Origin: Chitinophaga pinensis
GTDB taxonomy: Bacteria > Bacteroidota > Bacteroidia > CAMBQF01
DNA length: 34,344 bases
Direction of reading: 5' to 3'
Assembly (NCBI GenBank): GCA_945869825.1
Contig: CAMBQF010000016.1
Coordinates: forward strand, 1-34,344
Of this stretch, positions 1-7,678 are shown in pieces. Numbering within the stretch: the stretch's first letter is position 1; every line of letters starts with the position of its first letter. The notes below the pieces were generated by a model. It worked only from the letters and a program-made list of their open reading frames with translations. It was not told where the DNA came from and searched no databases. A program made the position numbers and the translations under genes.

Positions 1-60
1 ACCTGCACCTGTTATCTCTCTACCCTTGCAATGAGCTTTGTAACAACAACTGAAACCTGA
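1..60 (+). other. possible 3' tail of an upstream plus-strand gene
   Basis: Frame 1 is open from the left edge to a TGA at 58-60, and a terminator-like hairpin follows at 91-123, as expected after the end of a gene. Only 19 codons are visible and they match no family I know. The other two plus frames also close within this stretch, so the assignment is weak. Confidence 0.25.
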
Positions 61-90
61 ATATTGAGTAAAGCAACTATGGCAGAAATA

Positions 91-123
91 AAAAAGCCCC
101 TGCAATGTGCAGAGGCCCTTTTA
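91..123. terminator. intrinsic terminator, probably bidirectional
   Basis: GCCcCTGCA and TGCAGaGGC pair around a short loop, with an A run before the hairpin and a CTTTT tail after it. It should end transcription of a gene beyond the left edge. Its position argues against the long upstream start of the next gene at 64, because that start would place a terminator inside the coding sequence. Confidence 0.65.
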
Positions 124-249
124 CTATATAAAACATGCAGCTGTTTTTATAGTGCAAATATCCCCCATGCACAAGAGCAATACAAAAACATATTTGGGCA
201 TTTATCGGATATAGGCATTGATTTTTACACTTTTAGTTACTTTAGTACC

Positions 250-1227
250 ATGTTAGCTGAAGAAATAAATACGTTGCCTAAGGCTCCTGCAAGCCTTGCC
301 CTATTTGCCAACAAACAAATGCCATTGGGTTTGTTTACCGGTATGGTAAATGATGTTACCACCGCGCCGTGGCAAAACCTGCGCCGCACGGGCCGCAAAG
401 CATGGATTTACGCAGGTGCCTTTAACCAGCGCTACTACACGGGCTTTGCCATTGCCGATGCAGGTTTGGTTGCTACGGCATTTGCTTACGTTTTTGATGC
501 GGAGACTAAGAAATATGTAGAAGAGAAAGTTACTGTACCCTTTGGTTTTGCTTCGGGCTTCGACCCATCACTGCAAACGGATTGGAAACTGAAAACTTTC
601 AGCATAACATCTAAAGGCAATACCATGCTGCTTAGCTATAAGGGCAAGCGCATAAACCTGGAGTTGGAGCTGGAGAATGATTTTACCCACGGATTAACAA
701 CCATTGCACCATCGTATGCAAGGCCATTTAACCACACGTATAAAGACATTATTATGCCCGCCAAGGTAACTGCCACCATTGATGGCGAAAGCATTGCCTA
801 CGGCGGCAAAATAGGCTCTGTTGATTTTAGCAAAGGCTACCCGCCCCGCACCACCTTTTGGAACTGGGCCAGCATGGTAGGCCAAACAGCCGGCGGGCAG
901 GCTGTGGGCTTAAACCTGGTGGCGCACCATAACAACAGCCTGGAGAATAGCTTGTGGACAGAAGACAGCGCCATAGCAGTATCGCAGGCTATGTTTGAAT
1001 ACCAACAACCAGTGGATAAAAACACCTGGCGCATACATAGTGTAGATGGGATAGTTGACCTAACCTTTACCCCACTGGGCAAGCGTGCCGAAAACATTAA
1101 TGCCTTTATAATGAAGAGTATGTTTGTGCAGCCTTTTGGGGTGTTTGAGGGCACTATCCGTATAAACGGAACGCCGCAACCTGTAAAAGGCTACGGCGTT
1201 GTTGAAGAGCATTTTGCCAAGTGGTAG
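250..1227 (+). CDS. DUF2804 domain-containing protein
   Basis: This protein of about 325 residues resembles the DUF2804 family, whose biochemical role I do not know. Family-like features are the N-terminal LPKAPASL stretch, the central Gly-Phe-Ala-rich beta segments, the FWNWAS motif, the VGLNLV motif, and the C-terminal GVVEEHFAKW ending. The frame is open from 64, but I chose the ATG at 250 because the extra 62 residues are not family-like and would be encoded across the terminator at 91-123. No signal peptide or membrane segment is visible, so it is probably cytoplasmic. The next gene starts 3 bases after the stop, so the two are likely co-transcribed. The last part of the gene carries one copy of a 31-base repeat (1170-1200). 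Confidence 0.8.
   Translation: MLAEEINTLPKAPASLALFANKQMPLGLFTGMVNDVTTAPWQNLRRTGRKAWIYAGAFNQRYYTGFAIADAGLVATAFAYVFDAETKKYVEEKVTVPFGFASGFDPSLQTDWKLKTFSITSKGNTMLLSYKGKRINLELELENDFTHGLTTIAPSYARPFNHTYKDIIMPAKVTATIDGESIAYGGKIGSVDFSKGYPPRTTFWNWASMVGQTAGGQAVGLNLVAHHNNSLENSLWTEDSAIAVSQAMFEYQQPVDKNTWRIHSVDGIVDLTFTPLGKRAENINAFIMKSMFVQPFGVFEGTIRINGTPQPVKGYGVVEEHFAKW
1170..1200 (+). repeat. 31-base direct repeat, copy 1 (inside DUF2804 gene)
   Basis: This stretch matches 1707-1737 at 30 of 31 positions. Here it is coding (residues TPQPVKGYGV) and its potential hairpin has one mismatch in the stem. In the second copy the stem is perfect and serves as a terminator. Confidence 0.9.
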
Positions 1228-1230
1228 AGT

Positions 1231-1701
1231 ATGTTTACAAATAAAACAGAGGGAAATACTCTTTATATTATCAGAAAGCAGAAAGACCTGATGTACCAAC
1301 CATTTTGGCCACGCCTGTTTGTTGGTTTTATTACAATTTCGTTGCTGGTATTTTACAAGTGGCAGGCATTGGTTTACTCCGTATTAGCCTTCGGAATTCC
1401 TGCAGTAGCATCTTATTTTATTGAAGAGTGGTATTTAAAAAACCATAGGTTGGTTAAAGTAACCAAGCTACCCCAACCCTATACAGTTGCATTTAACAAC
1501 AAGATTATTGTAAACCCCAGATTTGTATTTAACCGCGCCGGCTATGGCTTAGGTTCAAGGTATGGATATACTATTTACCTCCAAAAATACGACGGGGATG
1601 TTACTAAGGTGGTAGATTATATTTATTCGAAAACCGAGATGTATACTATAATGGAACTTATTGCAGGGCACTTGGATATTGGTATAAGAAAAGACAATTA
1701 A
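1231..1701 (+). CDS. small membrane protein of unknown function
   Basis: This 156-residue protein has two predicted transmembrane segments near residues 28-47 and 48-65 (FVGFITISLLVFY and ALVYSVLAFGIPAVASYF). A soluble C-terminal part of about 90 residues follows, rich in Tyr, Lys and beta-prone stretches (YTIYLQKYDGDVTKVVDYIY). I recognise no family. The gene lies 3 bases after the DUF2804 stop and is closed by the hairpin at 1707-1737, so it is probably the second gene of a two-gene transcript. The two flanking copies of the 31-base repeat suggest that it may have been added behind the DUF2804 gene, but this is inference. Confidence 0.7.
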   Translation: MFTNKTEGNTLYIIRKQKDLMYQPFWPRLFVGFITISLLVFYKWQALVYSVLAFGIPAVASYFIEEWYLKNHRLVKVTKLPQPYTVAFNNKIIVNPRFVFNRAGYGLGSRYGYTIYLQKYDGDVTKVVDYIYSKTEMYTIMELIAGHLDIGIRKDN

Positions 1702-1706
1702 AAAAC

Positions 1707-1737
1707 AACGCCGCAACCTGTAAAAGGCTGCGGCGTT
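1707..1737. terminator. terminator hairpin between convergent genes; repeat copy 2
   Basis: AACGCCGCA (1707-1715) and TGCGGCGTT (1729-1737) form a perfect 9-bp stem. Read on the minus strand, the hairpin is followed by a T run (the complement of 1701-1705), so it fits best as the terminator of the leftward operon that ends at 1759. Read on the plus strand it has a weaker TTT tail behind the gene ending at 1701. It differs from the coding copy at 1170-1200 by one base, which makes the stem perfect. Confidence 0.85.
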
Positions 1738-1758
1738 TGCTCAATTATTATATTCTAA

Positions 1759-2136
1759 TTAAAATGGTAAATCGTCGGTAGGGGCACCATTAAATTTTTC
1801 CCAGCCCGCTTCTTGTTGCGGTTGGTATGGTGGCTGGTCGGCAGCTTGCGGGCCAGCACCTGCAGTAGCACGCTCTATGCGCCATGCACGGATATCGGTA
1901 TACCAACGCTCATTATACTCGCGCGATTCGATATTAAATTGTACACGTATCTCGTCGCCAATTTTAACATTGCGTAAGCCATCGGCTTTATCGCCCCAGG
2001 CTGATATGCACACCTTTTTAGGGTATTGGTCGGCGGTTTCTATTACAAATTCGCGCTTGGTCCATGTGCCGTTTTTACCTTGTCCTGTTGTTTCGGGCAG
2101 AAGGGTAATCAGTTTTCCTGTAATCTCTAAGTTCAT
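1759..2136 (-). CDS. DUF3127 protein, OB-fold-like, with SSB-type C-terminal tip
   Basis: This 125-residue protein matches the DUF3127 family, typical of Bacteroidota. The domain spans about residues 1-90 (start MNLEITGKLI, then GTWTKREFVIET, then FNIESREYNERWYTDIRAWRIE). It resembles a single OB fold related to single-strand DNA-binding proteins. A Pro/Gln-rich linker (about 91-115) leads to a C-terminal tip TDDLPF, very like the DDDIPF tip by which SSB recruits repair and replication proteins. A role in nucleic-acid binding is therefore plausible but not shown. The gene begins 5 bases after the upstream lipoprotein stop and is the last gene of the leftward dsbD operon. Confidence 0.85.
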   Translation of the reverse strand: MNLEITGKLITLLPETTGQGKNGTWTKREFVIETADQYPKKVCISAWGDKADGLRNVKIGDEIRVQFNIESREYNERWYTDIRAWRIERATAGAGPQAADQPPYQPQQEAGWEKFNGAPTDDLPF

Positions 2137-2141
2137 CGTTT

Positions 2142-2897
2142 CTAATTGTTAATTGTTTGTACTGTATCTATGTTATCTGTATTTCTCTCAGTTACGTTTA
2201 CCAGTTTGGCCTGGTACTCTTTTGTGTTATATGTAATACCTATCGTTCCTCCTAAATGCTCGGCCTGTGTTAAGGGCGTCCCTTTTGTTTTTTGAAAGCG
2301 GATGTTTACCGTTCCGTTTCCAAGTTCATTCAAATCACCACCGTTTATGGTTACCGTATTGCCTTCTATCAGGGGTTCTTCAATATAAACCCACTCATTT
2401 TTGCTGTTGGTAACCTCTACCCTTAAATGCTCGCCATTGGCAACGGGGGGTAATTTAAATGCAAATATATTTGTTTTTGCTGCATCTAACACCTCGGGTA
2501 TATCTTCTACCACACATTTTGTTATACCTATACTGTTAGTGAATGTTTTACCGTCGTTATTTGTGTACTTAAAAGTGTATTCGGGCTTATAACCTTTCCC
2601 CTCGTACACATAGTGGGTGCCACCAATTACCCCTTTTATCAGCACACCCGATGATGACGACATTTCATTACCATCAAACATAACATTGGCAGGCGCGGTA
2701 AGCAACAGGGTGGTGCCTGTGCTGCCGCCGAACCTAAACGTTGCGCCAGCTTTAAGTTCACTATCGGCCTCGTTATACTCTACCCAATAGTTTTGCCAAA
2801 CCTCTGTTTGCTTAACATTATCAGAGTTTGATGAGTCGGTTGATGCGCAGGCTGCCAATAGCAGGGCAGCCGCGATTATACCAAGCAGGCTTTTCAT
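2142..2897 (-). CDS. lipoprotein of unknown function in the dsbD operon
   Basis: This 251-residue protein starts with a lipoprotein signal: a charged start, a hydrophobic stretch and the lipobox LAAC with the lipidated Cys at residue 17, followed by a Ser/Asp/Asn-rich tether. The mature part is predicted to be mostly beta, with repeated short beta segments (ATFRFGG, TLLLTAPANVMF, HYVYEGKGY, VNIRFQKTKG). It probably sits in the outer or inner membrane facing the periplasm. I recognise no named family. The gene starts 2 bases downstream of the dsbD stop and ends 5 bases before the DUF3127 gene, so translation is probably coupled. This position suggests, without proving, a periplasmic role. Confidence 0.75.
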   Translation of the reverse strand: MKSLLGIIAAALLLAACASTDSSNSDNVKQTEVWQNYWVEYNEADSELKAGATFRFGGSTGTTLLLTAPANVMFDGNEMSSSSGVLIKGVIGGTHYVYEGKGYKPEYTFKYTNNDGKTFTNSIGITKCVVEDIPEVLDAAKTNIFAFKLPPVANGEHLRVEVTNSKNEWVYIEEPLIEGNTVTINGGDLNELGNGTVNIRFQKTKGTPLTQAEHLGGTIGITYNTKEYQAKLVNVTERNTDNIDTVQTINN

Positions 2898-2899
2898 AG

Positions 2900-4966
2900 T
2901 TATTTCTTAGTACGCGTTTCGTAACGGCAAAGGCCGTCCTGCAAAAATTTCTTATAGGCCTCAATATCCAAATTAAACGCCCGTGGCACATTCAGCATCT
3001 TGCCTTCATTATCAACCAACACGTAAAGCGGCTGTGCATTTTTGTTATATGTTTTCTTCTGCAAATCACTCCACTTACCCCCTACGGTAGTAATCTCTTC
3101 GTTAGAGAAAGCAGATGTATATACCTGATTGGCAGGCAAAGCAGCTTTATCATCACAGTAAAGCGATATAAATATGTACTCGTCTTTAATAAGGTTTTTC
3201 ACCTCAGGGTCAACAAAAACATTGTCTTCCATTTTACGGCAGTTAGCACAGTTGTAGCCGGTAAAATCTATCATTACGGGTTTGCCTACCTGCTTAGCGT
3301 AGTTCATACCTTCATTCAAATCGTGGAAAACCTGCTTTTTCTCTACGCTGCGTTCTGTATAGTCGGCCGGGGGAATGAAACCTGCCAGCATAGTTAGTGG
3401 CCCGCCAAACAACCCTGTGGTAAGGTAAAGTGTAAACGATAGGGTTACCAATGACGACATCATACGGAAAGTCCCTATCCCATCAACTGCCTTTTCTTTG
3501 GCTGTGCGTATTACACCAAAAAGGTATAAGGCCATACCGGCAAATATTGCAATCCATATTGATATGAAAAGCTCGCGCTTTAAAAATTCCCAATGGTAAG
3601 CAAGGTCAATGTTTGATATAAACTTCATGGCCAGTGCAAGTTCTATAAAGCCAAAGCATACTTTAATGGTATTCAGCCACTCGCCCGATTTTGGCAGGGT
3701 ATTTAACCAACCAGGGAATATAGCCAGTAACATAAACGGCAACGCCAAACCAATGCCAAAACCCAGCAAGGCTATCACCAGAGCCAAATCGCCTCCTTTG
3801 TAAACGGCTTCTACCATTAGGGTTCCCAATAATGGCCCCGTGCACGAGAATGAGACCAACACCAGTGTAAACGCCATAAAGAAGATACCGATAATACCTC
3901 CGCGGTCTGATTGTTTATCAACCGAATTTACAAAGCGGCTGGGCAGGGCAATATCAAACGCACCAAAAAACGATATGGCAAAAAGCATAAATACAATAAA
4001 GAACAACCAATTGAAAAACGCGCTTGTTGAAATTGCATTTAAGGCATCGGAGCCAAATATTTTAGTTATCAGATAGCCAGGTACAACAAATATGAAAATA
4101 ATTGAAAAACCATAAATAATAGCATTAAAAATGCCTTTGGCACGTGTGGGGCTGTGCTTGGTAAAAAAGCTTACATTAAGTGGAATTAATGGGAATAAGC
4201 ATGGCATTAACAATGCCAGCAAACCGGCGCCAAATGCTAAAAAGAAAATAGACCATAAAGAGTCTAAATCAAGCTTTTCTGATGATATATCGCCGCACGA
4301 TTTTTCTAATCCTGCATACTTCCCGTCGTCCTTCTCCATAATATCAAAGAAGTTTGTTTGCGGGGCACTGGGGTCGAACGCCACATTGCTTTTATCTGCT
4401 GTTCCTTCGCATGGGCATGGAGGGCAAGGTGCGCCATTTGCGCTACCCGGCAATGCTTTAAGCGTATCAACTACCGTAGCGGTTTTGCCTTTATTTTCAG
4501 TATTAATTTCAAATTTAAAAGGGCCACCAACATCAACGCACAAATCCTTGCACGACTGACCGTCTACCTTACCTGTAACGGTAAAATAATCGGTAGTTTT
4601 AATTTTTACTTTTTGGATAAATACAGCCTTATCATTAAAAAACAATTCGTCGCTCTCCCAAACATCGCTATACTCCTTTTTATACTTAGGCTCTATAACC
4701 TTACCAACCGTTTCAAAATTGCTGTTTTTTTTGATTGTAAAAACCAGCGGGCGGGCGCCACCAAAACCGTCTTTACTTGGTGGGTTGTATTGCGAATAAA
4801 GGTGCCAGCCTTTTTCTATAGTGGCTTTAAATAATAATTCACCTTCTGTATCGCTTATTTTTCTGTACTCATACTCCCATTTAACGGGGTTTATAATCTG
4901 ACCCGTTGCCGCAATAGCAGTCAGGGAAAATAAAAAAACAAGTAACCTCGAAAAAATTTTATTCAT
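2900..4966 (-). CDS. dsbD: DsbD-family thiol:disulfide interchange protein
   Basis: This protein of about 688 residues carries electrons from cytoplasmic thioredoxin across the inner membrane to periplasmic thiol partners. It has a signal peptide (MNKIFSRLLVFLFSLTAIAATGQ), an N-terminal DsbC/DsbD-alpha-like beta domain (about 25-160, with a Cys pair in QSCKDLC), a multi-pass core (about 240-540), and a C-terminal thioredoxin-like domain. The core has the two family cysteines, in LMPCLFPLIPL and SFSCTGPLLG. The thioredoxin-like domain has the active site CANC at 573-576. The start was set at the ATG at 4966, seven codons inside the longest frame, because it begins the signal peptide directly. 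A free copy of the N-terminal domain lies just upstream (5033-5503), and the lipoprotein gene follows after 2 bases. Confidence 0.93.
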   Translation of the reverse strand: MNKIFSRLLVFLFSLTAIAATGQIINPVKWEYEYRKISDTEGELLFKATIEKGWHLYSQYNPPSKDGFGGARPLVFTIKKNSNFETVGKVIEPKYKKEYSDVWESDELFFNDKAVFIQKVKIKTTDYFTVTGKVDGQSCKDLCVDVGGPFKFEINTENKGKTATVVDTLKALPGSANGAPCPPCPCEGTADKSNVAFDPSAPQTNFFDIMEKDDGKYAGLEKSCGDISSEKLDLDSLWSIFFLAFGAGLLALLMPCLFPLIPLNVSFFTKHSPTRAKGIFNAIIYGFSIIFIFVVPGYLITKIFGSDALNAISTSAFFNWLFFIVFMLFAISFFGAFDIALPSRFVNSVDKQSDRGGIIGIFFMAFTLVLVSFSCTGPLLGTLMVEAVYKGGDLALVIALLGFGIGLALPFMLLAIFPGWLNTLPKSGEWLNTIKVCFGFIELALAMKFISNIDLAYHWEFLKRELFISIWIAIFAGMALYLFGVIRTAKEKAVDGIGTFRMMSSLVTLSFTLYLTTGLFGGPLTMLAGFIPPADYTERSVEKKQVFHDLNEGMNYAKQVGKPVMIDFTGYNCANCRKMEDNVFVDPEVKNLIKDEYIFISLYCDDKAALPANQVYTSAFSNEEITTVGGKWSDLQKKTYNKNAQPLYVLVDNEGKMLNVPRAFNLDIEAYKKFLQDGLCRYETRTKK

Positions 4967-5032
4967 TGGAAGATTTGTAAACATCAAAAATACGGTTTTA
5001 AATTCAAAAAACTGTGTAACCGCCGTTACTGT

Positions 5033-5503
5033 TTATTCTGGGTTGATTTGAATGGTAAAATCTTTACCTGTTTTAACGCATGCCTCTTTACAGGCCTGCC
5101 CGTCTACATTACCACTTATAACAAATTTGCTTTGCGCGTTAAATTTTATTGTCTGCTTAAAAACTACCGTGCCAGTATAGAAATGCTCATTGCTTTCCCA
5201 AATATCACTATACTGCTTTTTATATACTGGTTCTTCTACCTTGTCAACCAGTTCGTAGTTACTATTGGGCTTAAATGTAAACAGCAACGGGGTTGCACCT
5301 CCCAGCCCGTCTTTGCTCGGTGGGTTATCCTGCGAATAAAGGTGCCACTCATCTTCTATGGTGGCTTTAATAAGTAACTCCCCCTCGGTAGCACTGATTT
5401 TTTTATACTCAAAAGCCCATTTCACTGGGTCGTGCATCTGGGCATTTGCAGCGCCAAAAAACAGCACTAAAACTAACGTTATATATACGGGTATTTTCTT
5501 CAT
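5033..5503 (-). CDS. secreted free-standing DsbD N-terminal domain paralogue
   Basis: This 156-residue protein has a signal peptide (MKKIPVYITLVLVLFFGAANAQ) followed by one domain that is clearly a duplicate of the N-terminal domain of the adjacent DsbD. Both share EGELL-KATIE, WHLYSQ-NPPSKDG-GGA, YSD-WES and the DGQ-CK--C cysteine pair. It has no membrane core and no thioredoxin domain. It should be a soluble periplasmic protein able to exchange disulfides through its two cysteines, perhaps as an electron acceptor of DsbD. It lies 66 bases upstream of dsbD in the same direction and probably begins the operon. The tandem arrangement points to a local duplication. Confidence 0.88.
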   Translation of the reverse strand: MKKIPVYITLVLVLFFGAANAQMHDPVKWAFEYKKISATEGELLIKATIEDEWHLYSQDNPPSKDGLGGATPLLFTFKPNSNYELVDKVEEPVYKKQYSDIWESNEHFYTGTVVFKQTIKFNAQSKFVISGNVDGQACKEACVKTGKDFTIQINPE

Positions 5504-5562
5504 TCCAGTTGTTTTTAATTAGTCGCCATTAAACCGCATACCTTACAAAAGGTTGCAAATTA

Positions 5563-6303
5563 TTACTCCTCTACCTTATGGTTCAGGGTTTGCTCTGCAG
5601 TTCGTTTTATCAGATTTTGGGCTTCGTCTTTGCCAAGGTAACGGTCTATTACCCCATGCACCGCATATATAGCCGGAGTAAGCCCCACCGCTATTATCAG
5701 CTTAAACAGATAGCCCGTAAAGCCAATGGCTATAAATTGGTTAAAGGTCATCAGTTTATCGGCAGGTTTGTCGTAAAAATTAAACACATCGGGCAGGTAA
5801 AAAGCTATGCCCAATACAATAAAAGAATCTACCAGCTGCGATATTACTGTAGAACCTGTAGCCCGCAACCATAGCATTTTTCCACCCGTACGCTCTCTTA
5901 AAAACCAAAACACAAAAACATCAACCAACTGCCCTACTAAAAAGGCAGTAATACTACCCACAATTATCAATTGCGATTGCCCAAGTACCTTATTGTATTC
6001 ATAATCCTGCACGTTTGAGAATGGCGATGCAGGAACCTTCATAGAGAAAAATATTACCACAAAGGCATACGCAATTAACGCTGCCGTAAGTAACGACAGT
6101 TTACGTACCCCTGTTTTACCAAAGTACTCGTTTATTAAATCGGTAGTAATAAAAACTATAGGCCATGGTAATATGCCCATACTTAAGGTAAACGGCCCAA
6201 TGGTAATCAGCTTACTGCCAATAACCTCGGCCACCAGAGCGTTGGTAATAAATATCCCCGCCAGTATTATAAAAATAGAGTCCTTTCTTGAATTGGTAAT
6301 CAT
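5563..6303 (-). CDS. yhhQ: queuosine precursor transporter, YhhQ family
   Basis: This 246-residue inner-membrane protein belongs to the YhhQ/VUT family, which imports queuosine precursors (preQ0/preQ1) for tRNA wobble modification. Family signatures are the early VAEVIGSKL segment, the WPIVFITTDLINEYFGK loop, and the later GSTVISQLVDSFIVLGIAFYLP helix. About six hydrophobic helices are visible, and the length is usual for the family. The C-terminal tail (YLGKDEAQNLIKRTAEQTLNHKVEE) is a short cytoplasmic helix. The gene is 59 bases downstream of the DsbD-domain gene region boundary and 100 bases from the TPM gene, with no perfect promoter box seen, so its transcript boundaries are unclear. Confidence 0.9.
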   Translation of the reverse strand: MITNSRKDSIFIILAGIFITNALVAEVIGSKLITIGPFTLSMGILPWPIVFITTDLINEYFGKTGVRKLSLLTAALIAYAFVVIFFSMKVPASPFSNVQDYEYNKVLGQSQLIIVGSITAFLVGQLVDVFVFWFLRERTGGKMLWLRATGSTVISQLVDSFIVLGIAFYLPDVFNFYDKPADKLMTFNQFIAIGFTGYLFKLIIAVGLTPAIYAVHGVIDRYLGKDEAQNLIKRTAEQTLNHKVEE

Positions 6304-6403
6304 ACTACTAAACTAAAAGTGAGAAATCTAAAAACTAAAAGTGGGCAATATTCTAATACCAACAATGCTATTTTTCACTTTTCGTTTTTCGTTGTTAGCT
6401 ACA
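6304..6403. other. 100-base intergenic stretch with an imperfect inverted repeat
   Basis: AAAAGTGAGAAAT near 6316 and ATTTTTCACTTTT near 6370 are complementary except at one position and could form a stem about 55 bases apart. Similar TTTTTC/CACTTTTC wording occurs near 24150. No gene or promoter box was found here. Confidence 0.4.
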
Positions 6404-7231
6404 CTACCAGCTACCGCTGGCGCCACCGCCACCAAAGCTACCGCCACCAAAGCCGCCAAAACTGCTGCCGCCACCGCCGCCGCCCCATGAACCACCACCG
6501 CCGCCACCCCAAAATACAGGGCCCATGCCGCCGCTACGTAGGCCACCACCACCGCCACGGCCAAAAACAGATATCAATACTATTACACCTATAATTATCA
6601 ATATTATTACCCCAATGCCTGGCCCTTTGTTGCTGTCTTTAGCATCAGCCTGGTAGCGGCCGGCAACCATGTCTATTAATGAGTTTGTGGCTTTATCAAG
6701 CCCTTCGTAATAGTTTTTTTGTTTAAATGCAGGCTTTATGTCATTCTCTATAACACGTTTGGCAAGGCCATCGGTAACACGGTCTTCAAGGCCATAGCCT
6801 ACTTCAATATCAATTTTACGGTCATCTAACGCTACGAGAATAAGTATGCCGTTATTCTTATCTTTTTTGCCTATGCCCCACTGGCGCCCAATTTTCAGGG
6901 CATAATCCTCAATATCATAATTGCCGGTGGTTTTAATAGCTATTATGGCAAACTCTATAGAATTACTATCGTTAACAGCACGAAGCTTTTGTTCCAACTG
7001 GCTGTTTTCGTTAGTGCTAAGCATACCTGCAAAGTCGTTAACCATACGCGGCGGCGACAAAGGCTTAGGTATTTCGTTAGCGCCGATGGCATCTGCCTGA
7101 GAATCAACATCTGTGTTTACCCCGGCATTACCAGTACGTGTTTCTGCATGTGGCATAGAATCATTACGTCCACAGGCGTTAACAAACACCAGTAACAAAA
7201 ACGGAATAAAAAAGAGTAAATACCTGCGCAT
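6404..7231 (-). CDS. TPM-domain lipoprotein with Gly-rich C-terminus
   Basis: This 275-residue protein is of the YgcG type. It begins with a lipoprotein signal (FVNAC, Cys at 20), then has a TPM domain (TLP18.3/Psb32/MOLO-1 fold, about residues 55-180: MVNDFAGMLS, the WGIGKKDKNNGILILVA strand, GYGLED). A single transmembrane helix follows (GVIILIIIGVIVLISVFG, about 205-225), then an extremely Gly-rich tail ending GGGASGSW. Members of this family sit in the envelope, and their role is poorly known. Its ATG overlaps the stop of the upstream TPM gene (TAATG), so translation is coupled. It is the third gene of a lemA-TPM-TPM operon. Confidence 0.88.
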   Translation of the reverse strand: MRRYLLFFIPFLLLVFVNACGRNDSMPHAETRTGNAGVNTDVDSQADAIGANEIPKPLSPPRMVNDFAGMLSTNENSQLEQKLRAVNDSNSIEFAIIAIKTTGNYDIEDYALKIGRQWGIGKKDKNNGILILVALDDRKIDIEVGYGLEDRVTDGLAKRVIENDIKPAFKQKNYYEGLDKATNSLIDMVAGRYQADAKDSNKGPGIGVIILIIIGVIVLISVFGRGGGGGLRSGGMGPVFWGGGGGGSWGGGGGGSSFGGFGGGSFGGGGASGSW

Positions 7232-7671
7232 TAATTTCCTATTGAAATATCATCAGATAATTCGTTCGAATCATCTTCCAGGCGCGGAAAATAGACAGAA
7301 AGTTTTTCTCCGGCCATTTCTATGCCTTTTACAAGGCCCGGTACAAAGTTACCTTCCCTGAAATTGCTTTGTATCGCATCGCGAACCGCAATCCAAAAAT
7401 CGTCTTTTACCATAGCGTGTATGCCCTCATCGCCCACAACAGAAAACTTTCTGTCTGTAATAGCAAAGTAGAACAAAACGGCATTACGCTCTTTTGTTTT
7501 GTGCATACCAAGGCTGCCAAAAACTTCCAGCGCACGTGCATAAGCGTTGCCTTTGCAGGCTGACTCAACATGCAAACGTATCTCGCCCGATGTTTTTAAC
7601 TCAGCCTGCTTAATGGCGGCTATTACTTCTTGCTCAGAAGCTATAGAAAGTAATGGCTCTTGTTGCTGCAT
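7231..7671 (-). CDS. TPM-domain protein
   Basis: This protein of about 146 residues carries a second, shorter TPM domain (EVIAAIKQAELKTSGEIRLHVE, then KTKERNAVLFYFAITDRKFSVVGDEGIHAMV, then NFREGNFVPGLVKGIEMAGEKLSVYFP). It lacks a signal peptide or transmembrane helix and is probably cytoplasmic or bound to membrane partners. The frame is open further upstream, but I chose the ATG at 7671, because upstream starts would overlap lemA deeply and this one lies 7 bases after the lemA stop with AAGG just before it. Its stop overlaps the next ATG. Confidence 0.88.
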   Translation of the reverse strand: MQQQEPLLSIASEQEVIAAIKQAELKTSGEIRLHVESACKGNAYARALEVFGSLGMHKTKERNAVLFYFAITDRKFSVVGDEGIHAMVKDDFWIAVRDAIQSNFREGNFVPGLVKGIEMAGEKLSVYFPRLEDDSNELSDDISIGN

Positions 7672-7678
7672 CCTTATA

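Noticed and set aside
6328-6564. An Ala/Val-rich ORF opposite the Gly-rich end of the TPM gene.
   Set aside because: It is produced by the GC-rich Gly repeat of the real gene read in another frame.
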